NCBI GenBank assembly: GCA_021201235.1
Contig: JAJQFI010000016.1
Span: 253,421 to 317,420 of the forward strand
DNA length: 64,000 bases
Direction of reading: 5' to 3'
From: Oscillospiraceae bacterium
GTDB taxonomy: Bacteria; Bacillota; Clostridia; Oscillospirales; Ruminococcaceae
How positions within the stretch are numbered: the first letter of the stretch is position 1; the number at the start of each line of letters is the position of its first letter. Position numbers and translations under genes: made by a program. Under the pieces are notes generated by a model. That model was given only the letters and a program-made list of their open reading frames with translations, had not been told where the DNA came from and searched no databases. This document shows, piece after piece, positions 59,274 through 64,000 of the stretch.

Positions 59274-60518
59274 ATGCTGAAAAGAATTTTTGCGACACTG
59301 ATGGCGGGCATGCTTATGATGACCGCCGTCGGATGCACACAGTTGGTTGAAAGCGACCCGTCGGAAACGACTTCCGAAGTGACGGAAGCTACGACCGTAG
59401 CGACAGAAGCGACTACCGAACCGACCACCGTCACAACCGAGTCGACAACCGTCACGACAGAAGAACCGGAGCCGGACATAAGGACTGTAACGCTTCTCTG
59501 CGCCGGAGACAACCTTATACACTCTTCCATCTACAATCAGGCACACAGAAGAGCGAAGGCTAACGGCGACGAGGACGGGTATGACTTCGACTATGTTTAT
59601 GAGAAGATAGAGAGCTACCTCGAGGACGTCGACCTTGCAATCCTGAATCAGGAGACCATTGTCACTGACGAGCTCGAGCCGAGCGATTACCCGAATTTCT
59701 GCTTCCCGGGAGACCTGGGAAGAAAGATGGTGGACCTCGGGTTCAACGTCATTTCGATTTGCAATAATCACGTTCTTGACAGAGGCGAAACGGGGCTTCT
59801 TGCTACATTAAACTTCTGGAAGGAGCAGGACGGCGTCATCTGCTACGGGGCTTACGAGAGCGAAGAGGATATGAATAATATCCGCACCACCGAGATTAAC
59901 GGGATTACTTTTGCTTTCTTAGGCTACACCGAGCACACAAACGGGCTTTATCTCCCGTCCGACACCGAGTGCTGGATTATAAGAATCACAGATGCGAATA
60001 TGGATCTGATTGAAGAGCAGGTCCGGTATGCCGACAGCATTGCGGATGTTGTGGTTGTGTCGGTTCACTACGGCACGGAGGTATCGAACGAGCTGTCAAC
60101 ACTTCAGAAGACCTTCACGCCGAACCTCGTTGAATGGGGCGCAGACCTCATCATCGGAACACAGGCGCACACCGTCGAGACTATGGAATACATAGACAAG
60201 CCCGACGGCGGACAGGCATTCGTCTTCTACGGGCTCGGGAGCCTCGTCTCCGCCATGGCTGACCCGCTTGCGATGGTCGAAATTTTAGGCAAATTAGAGA
60301 TTACAAAAAATATGGACACCGGAGAAGTGACCATCGAGAACGTCAAGGCGATTCCGATTATCACCCAGTGCGGCTATAACTACTCGAATATTCACATCGA
60401 GCCGTATGCGACTTATACCGACGACCTGCTGTCGTCACACGGCTGTTCGGGATTCACTCAGGACACTATCGACAAAGTCCTGAGCTACATCCCCGAAGAA
60501 TTTCTCTCGATAGAATAA
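59274..60518 (+). CDS. CapA-family lipoprotein
   Basis: A 414-residue exported protein: a lipoprotein signal (Cys about 21, MTAVGC), a Thr/Glu-rich spacer (about 28-67), then a CapA/PgsA-type metallophosphatase-like domain. Visible motifs are LLCAGDNLIHSS, LAILNQETIV, ISICNNHVLDRG, VVSVHYGTE and GTQAHTVE, with the Asp, Asn and His ligands conserved. CapA proteins belong to poly-gamma-glutamate systems, but no capB or capC is present; free-standing CapA lipoproteins are common in Clostridia and unexplained. It begins one base after the uxuB stop, so it is embedded in the hexuronate operon. Confidence 0.87.
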   Translation: MLKRIFATLMAGMLMMTAVGCTQLVESDPSETTSEVTEATTVATEATTEPTTVTTESTTVTTEEPEPDIRTVTLLCAGDNLIHSSIYNQAHRRAKANGDEDGYDFDYVYEKIESYLEDVDLAILNQETIVTDELEPSDYPNFCFPGDLGRKMVDLGFNVISICNNHVLDRGETGLLATLNFWKEQDGVICYGAYESEEDMNNIRTTEINGITFAFLGYTEHTNGLYLPSDTECWIIRITDANMDLIEEQVRYADSIADVVVVSVHYGTEVSNELSTLQKTFTPNLVEWGADLIIGTQAHTVETMEYIDKPDGGQAFVFYGLGSLVSAMADPLAMVEILGKLEITKNMDTGEVTIENVKAIPIITQCGYNYSNIHIEPYATYTDDLLSSHGCSGFTQDTIDKVLSYIPEEFLSIE

Positions 60519-60560
60519 CACCAAAATATAATCATTTATCAGGAAAGGAAGATGCAACAA

Positions 60561-62900
60561 ATGAAATTTGCAGACGGATATTGGCTTAATCAGGTCGGGT
60601 ATTCGGTCAACTACGCCAATCAGGCTTATGAGGTTGACGAAATCCCGAACGGCGTCAAAATCTTGGCTACGAATGCTAAAATCTGGAACAGAGGGCAGAC
60701 CCTCGGAGGACCTACACTCGAGCTTGAAATCACCTCCACTATGGAGAACGTTATCAAAGTCTCGGTTGTCCACTACAAGGGAACCCTCGATGATTCTCCT
60801 AAATTCGAGCTTAACGAGGACACAGGCTATAAGCCCGTGGTCGAAAACGGCGAGAAGTGCGCCACTATTACAAGTGGCAACACCAAAGTCGTCATCAACA
60901 AAGAAAACTGGGGAATCGAGTATTACTACGGCGACAAGCACCTGACAGGCGGAAGCTACAGAGCATTGAGCTACATCACCGAGCAGAACAGCCGCGCCGA
61001 GAAGAGGCTCCAGACGCACGTTGACGACACATTCTGGACCTATCCCGCAGATCCGCACACGTCCTATATCCGCGAACAGCTCACGCTCGATGTCGGAGAG
61101 TATGTCTATGGCTTCGGCGAGAAGTTCACCCCGTTTATAAAGAACGGTCAGACTGTTCAGGTCTGGAACTCCGACGGCGGAACCTGCTCGGATCAGTCAT
61201 ACAAGTCGATTCCGTTCTATGTTTCTTCGAACAGCTACGGCGTGTTCGTAAATTCTTCGGATAACGTTTCGTTTGAAGTCGCTTCCGATACCGTTTCGAA
61301 AGTCTCCATCACCATCCCCGGCGAGAGCCTTGAATACTTTGTAATCGGCGGCGAAAACCTTGAGGAGGTTCTTTCTAACTACACCACCCTCACCGGCAAG
61401 CCGGCACTTCCTCCGGCTTATACCTTCGGTCTCTGGCTTACAACCTCGTTCACAACTCAGTATGACGAGGCTACTATTACATCGTTTATTGACGGCATGG
61501 CTGAGAGAGATATCCCGCTGTCTGTTTTCCACTTCGACTGCTTCTGGATGAAGGAATACGAGTGGTGCAACTTCGAGTGGGATTTGAAGCAGTTCCCCGA
61601 CCCGCCGGCAATGCTCAAGCGTCTTCACGACGACAAGGGACTCAAGACCTGCGTATGGATCAACCCCTATATCTCCCAGCGTTCGAAGCTCTTTGACGAG
61701 GGCGTCGAGAACGATTACTTCATCCTGAACCCGGACGGCTCGGTATTCCAGTGCGACATGTGGCAGCCGGGAATGGCTATCGTCGACTTCACGAATCCCG
61801 AGGCTTGCGAGTGGTATGCTTCGAAGCTTCGTGCCCTCTGCGAGATGGGTGTTGACTGCTTCAAGACCGACTTCGGTGAGAGAATCCCAACCGAGTGCGT
61901 TTACTACAACGGTGCAGACCCGATCAAGATGCACAACTACTACACTTATCTTTACAACAAGACCGTCTTCAACGTTCTTAAAGATTACTACGGCGAGAAC
62001 AAGGCTTGCCTCTTTGCAAGAAGCGCAACCGTCGGCTCACAGCAGTTCCCTGTTCACTGGGGCGGCGACTGCTCGGCTGAGTACAGCTCGATGGCTGAGA
62101 CCCTCAGAGGCGGACTTTCACTTTCACTCTCCGGTTTCGGATTCTTCTCACACGATATCTCAGGCTTTGAGCAGACTGCAACTTCCGACATCTACAAGCG
62201 TTGGTGTGCTTTCGGACTTCTCTCGACCCACTCGAGACTTCACGGAAACAGCTCCTACAGAGTTCCGTGGCTCTTTGACGATGAGGCCTGCGATGTCCTC
62301 GGCTTCTTCACAAAATTAAAGGGCAAGCTGATGCCTTACATCTTCTCTCAGGCTGTCAAGACGCATCAGAAGGGCGTTCCGATGATGAGAGCGATGGTTA
62401 TGGACTATGCCGACGACCCGACCTGCAGAACTCTTGACATGCAGTATATGCTCGGCGACAACCTCCTCTGCGCTCCGATTATGAACGACAGAAGTGAGGC
62501 GCTCTGGTATCTCCCCGCAGGAAAGTGGACTGATGTCATCACCGGCGAGGTCTACGAGGGCGAAAAGTGGCACCGCGAGACCATGAACTACTTCAGGATG
62601 CCTGTCCTTGCGAAGCCCAACTCCATCATCGTCTGGGGCGACTTCAAGAGAGATTTCGAGTATGACTACATGCGCAATGCCGAAGTCGTTATCTACGAGC
62701 TCGACGACGGCAAGACCGCTTCGGCAGTCGTTTACGACAAGGACGCTGTCAAGGTTACTGAAATCACAGCGACACGCTCCGGCAACACTGTAACTGTCAG
62801 CTATGACAAGTGCGATTGCGACTTTACTGTCAAGATTAGTGGCACAGACAAGGCTGTTTCCTGCCCTGCTGGGTCGACTTCGGTTACGATTGAGATTTAA
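60561..62900 (+). CDS. yicI: GH31 alpha-xylosidase, YicI type
   Basis: A 779-residue cytoplasmic (no signal peptide) glycoside hydrolase family 31 enzyme, collinear with E. coli YicI from MKFADGYWL onward. The nucleophile Asp is in CFKTDFGERIP and the acid/base Asp in HWGGDC. FGLWLTTSFTT, HFDCFWM and SGFGFFSHDISGFE are strongly conserved, favouring alpha-xylosidase over alpha-glucosidase. ATG 60561 is 11 nt after AAAGGA; ATG 60552 touches that site. It is 42 nt after capA in the same direction. It would release xylose from imported xyloglucan-type oligosaccharides. Confidence 0.92.
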   Translation: MKFADGYWLNQVGYSVNYANQAYEVDEIPNGVKILATNAKIWNRGQTLGGPTLELEITSTMENVIKVSVVHYKGTLDDSPKFELNEDTGYKPVVENGEKCATITSGNTKVVINKENWGIEYYYGDKHLTGGSYRALSYITEQNSRAEKRLQTHVDDTFWTYPADPHTSYIREQLTLDVGEYVYGFGEKFTPFIKNGQTVQVWNSDGGTCSDQSYKSIPFYVSSNSYGVFVNSSDNVSFEVASDTVSKVSITIPGESLEYFVIGGENLEEVLSNYTTLTGKPALPPAYTFGLWLTTSFTTQYDEATITSFIDGMAERDIPLSVFHFDCFWMKEYEWCNFEWDLKQFPDPPAMLKRLHDDKGLKTCVWINPYISQRSKLFDEGVENDYFILNPDGSVFQCDMWQPGMAIVDFTNPEACEWYASKLRALCEMGVDCFKTDFGERIPTECVYYNGADPIKMHNYYTYLYNKTVFNVLKDYYGENKACLFARSATVGSQQFPVHWGGDCSAEYSSMAETLRGGLSLSLSGFGFFSHDISGFEQTATSDIYKRWCAFGLLSTHSRLHGNSSYRVPWLFDDEACDVLGFFTKLKGKLMPYIFSQAVKTHQKGVPMMRAMVMDYADDPTCRTLDMQYMLGDNLLCAPIMNDRSEALWYLPAGKWTDVITGEVYEGEKWHRETMNYFRMPVLAKPNSIIVWGDFKRDFEYDYMRNAEVVIYELDDGKTASAVVYDKDAVKVTEITATRSGNTVTVSYDKCDCDFTVKISGTDKAVSCPAGSTSVTIEI

Positions 62901-62914
62901 GTTTTCGGACATAA

Positions 62915-62939
62915 AAAAGCGGGCGGATGATATCCGCCC
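62915..62939 (-). terminator. Terminator of the Nudix gene (also convergent to yicI)
   Basis: Stem GGGCGGAT (62921-62928) with ATCCGCCC (62932-62939). On the minus strand it starts right at the Nudix stop codon and is followed by GCTTTTTT. Confidence 0.85.
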
Positions 62940-63404
62940 CTACTTTTGTCCGTTTAATATTGCCTCTGCTAACCTATCCCCTTCATACCTGAGCTTCAGC
63001 GAAAAGAAGGGCTCGTCGCTGTCTAAGAGCTTGAAAAAGATTTTATCGCCTTCCCAGATGGGGAGGTTTTTTATTTCCGATTTTTTCACCCATTCGAGGT
63101 CGCCCTCATTGCAATCAAGGCTTAATTTGCCCTCGTAGTCGGTGCAGGTGAAGAGGTGCATTTGCTCGGTGTAAGTATCATCCGTTACAAAAGTGACAAT
63201 GCCACGGTAACGGGGATTTATAAGATTGACGCCGGTTTCTTCGTAGGCTTCGCGGATGACGCAGTCATAGGGCGACTCGCCGAACTCGAAATGCCCGCCG
63301 ATGCCAATCCACTTGTCGTGGTTCATGTCGTTTTTCTTCTTGACACGGTGCATCATGAGGTAAGCGTCGTCTTTTTCGATGTAGCAAAGAGTTGAATTGT
63401 CCAT
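62940..63404 (-). CDS. Nudix hydrolase, MutT-like
   Basis: A 154-residue Nudix protein. The Nudix box spans about residues 36-58 (GGHFEFGE ... REAYEETGV) with all metal-binding Glu residues. The overall form (TLCYIEKDDAYLMMHRV; DKWIGIGGHFE; LEWVKKSEIKNLPIWEGDK) is that of the 8-oxo-dGTP diphosphatase group common in Firmicutes, though the exact nucleotide substrate cannot be read. GGAGG is 6 nt before the ATG. It is a single-gene unit. Confidence 0.9.
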   Translation of the reverse strand: MDNSTLCYIEKDDAYLMMHRVKKKNDMNHDKWIGIGGHFEFGESPYDCVIREAYEETGVNLINPRYRGIVTFVTDDTYTEQMHLFTCTDYEGKLSLDCNEGDLEWVKKSEIKNLPIWEGDKIFFKLLDSDEPFFSLKLRYEGDRLAEAILNGQK

Positions 63405-63493
63405 GTATGTCCTCCATGTATATTTCCAAAAAATCTGTTAATACTTAGCTTTAAAGAACGCCCGAACGGGCAGAAAGCGAGTGCAAATTCAGT

Positions 63494-64000
63494 ATGAATG
63501 ATAAAGTCAAGAAGAGTCTTAAATCGAGCGGGGTGTACATTGCTCTTTGCGTGGGGATTCTGGCGGTCGGCGTGGCGACGGCTGTCGGTTACCGGACGGC
63601 AGTGGGGTCTCTCACGGAGACACTTATCCCCGATGTGAGCGACGCACTTGAGCTCCCCGACCTTGACGACTACGAGACGGTCGACTCGATTGTGACCGAC
63701 GCCGTAAAATCGGAGGAAGCGATAATCGAAGATGACGACGCTTCGGAAGTGACCGCCGCCGACATCACCGAAGAGCTTGAGACACTTTTCTATGAGGAGG
63801 CGAAGATGCTACCGGTGTCGGGAGAAATCCTGACAGAATACTCGTGGGGAGAGCTTGTGAAGATGACGGGGAGCGTCTGGAAGACCCATGACGGCATCGA
63901 CATCTCAGCCACGGAAGGCACAGCGGTCAAGTCGATGACCTCGGGAACCGTTACCGACATCTATAACGACACCCTTTGGGGCAACTGCGTCGTCATCGAC
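63494..64000 (+). CDS. M23 metallopeptidase-like protein, SpoIIQ-like (partial, runs off the window)
   Basis: The frame is open from ATG 63494 to the window end (169 codons, C-terminus missing). A short basic N-terminus, one membrane helix (about 14-35, VYIALCVGILAVGVATAVGY), an acidic stalk rich in Asp/Glu (about 45-105), then the start of a LytM/M23 domain: LPVSGEILTEYSWGELV, THDGIDISA (the first zinc-ligand motif HxGxD) and AVKSMTSGTVTDIYND. The arrangement matches SpoIIQ, the forespore membrane protein of the engulfment channel, or a similar membrane-anchored peptidase. Whether the second zinc motif is intact cannot be seen. The ribosome site is weak. Confidence 0.8.
   Translation, partial: MNDKVKKSLKSSGVYIALCVGILAVGVATAVGYRTAVGSLTETLIPDVSDALELPDLDDYETVDSIVTDAVKSEEAIIEDDDASEVTAADITEELETLFYEEAKMLPVSGEILTEYSWGELVKMTGSVWKTHDGIDISATEGTAVKSMTSGTVTDIYNDTLWGNCVVID

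Noticed and set aside
59274-60518. Capsule (poly-gamma-glutamate) biosynthesis locus
   Set aside because: Only a CapA-like protein is present; no capB ligase or capC membrane partner is nearby.
1-64000. CRISPR array, prophage or insertion sequence
   Set aside because: No spaced direct repeats of 24-40 bp, no integrase, transposase, terminase or structural phage genes, and no insertion-type terminal repeats were seen; the tRNAs at 36-214 are not interrupted or duplicated in part.

Overview
The window reads as chromosomal DNA of a low-to-medium GC Gram-positive anaerobe of the class Clostridia, most likely an Oscillospirales (Ruminococcaceae-like) gut bacterium. This rests on AGGAGG-type ribosome sites, a CIRCE heat-shock operator, the order gdpP-rplI-dnaB-tilS-hpt-ftsH, a short HisG paired with HisZ, a TrpR-like YerC at the head of the his operon, an NPxTG cell-wall sorting signal, and a type IIA topoisomerase pair of the kind seen in these families. 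The species assignment is inference. No phage, insertion sequence or CRISPR array was seen.

Layout. 1-300: two tRNAs on the minus strand with promoter and terminator. 325-1320: a member of an ECF sigma regulon, an acidic lipoprotein-like gene whose start appears damaged. 1364-4560: a FucI-like sugar isomerase and pyruvate kinase. 4566-5566: a zinc-ribbon membrane protein. 5676-15388: one long histidine operon, yerC-hisZGDCBHAF-hisIE-hisK-asnA, behind a promoter that overlaps a palindromic operator. 15416-16924: two exported proteins, one with an ECF-type promoter and NPxTG anchor. 17027-20886: minus-strand operon DUF3737-patB-mutS-like. 20906-21645: hsp20 with two overlapping CIRCE elements. 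21665-37426: minus-strand housekeeping block (uraA; ftsH, hpt, tilS, dnaB, rplI, gdpP, rnj; a nucleotidyltransferase/phosphomannomutase fusion; hflX; an ArgC relative). 37580-39988: ECF sigma factor and membrane-anchored anti-sigma-like protein. 40004-46903: ParE/ParC-like topoisomerase, a YwaF-like membrane protein, and a frameshifted SpoVB-like flippase. 46909-47667: HU and RqcP. 47704-54245: a two-component system, whose regulator carries an in-frame amber codon, and a polyphosphate-polymerase-like/DUF4956/beta-helix lipoprotein operon. 54296-62900: divergent hexuronate genes (kdgK, kdgA fusion versus uxuA, uxuB, capA-like, GH31). 62915-64000: a Nudix hydrolase and the first part of an M23 endopeptidase.

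How the parts work together. Three near-identical promoter-like sites (325, 16291 minus, 37580) link the ECF sigma factor to itself and to two exported acidic proteins, so this looks like a small self-regulated envelope regulon. A second network links the two-component system to the VTC/DUF4956/beta-helix operon, because a motif beginning ATTTAAGG followed by AGA precedes both. The hexuronate genes form an almost complete route from fructuronate and mannonate to pyruvate plus glyceraldehyde 3-phosphate, fed by a GH31 glycosidase.

Several genes look broken or catalytically altered: the lipoprotein start at about 384, the regulator amber codon at 48084, the G6 frameshift at 46605, an ArgC relative lacking its cysteine motif, a phosphomannomutase domain lacking its catalytic serine loop, and a MutS-like ATPase with Asn in Walker B. 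The first three could also be base-level errors in a draft assembly. All calls come from reading the sequence; no database search was run.
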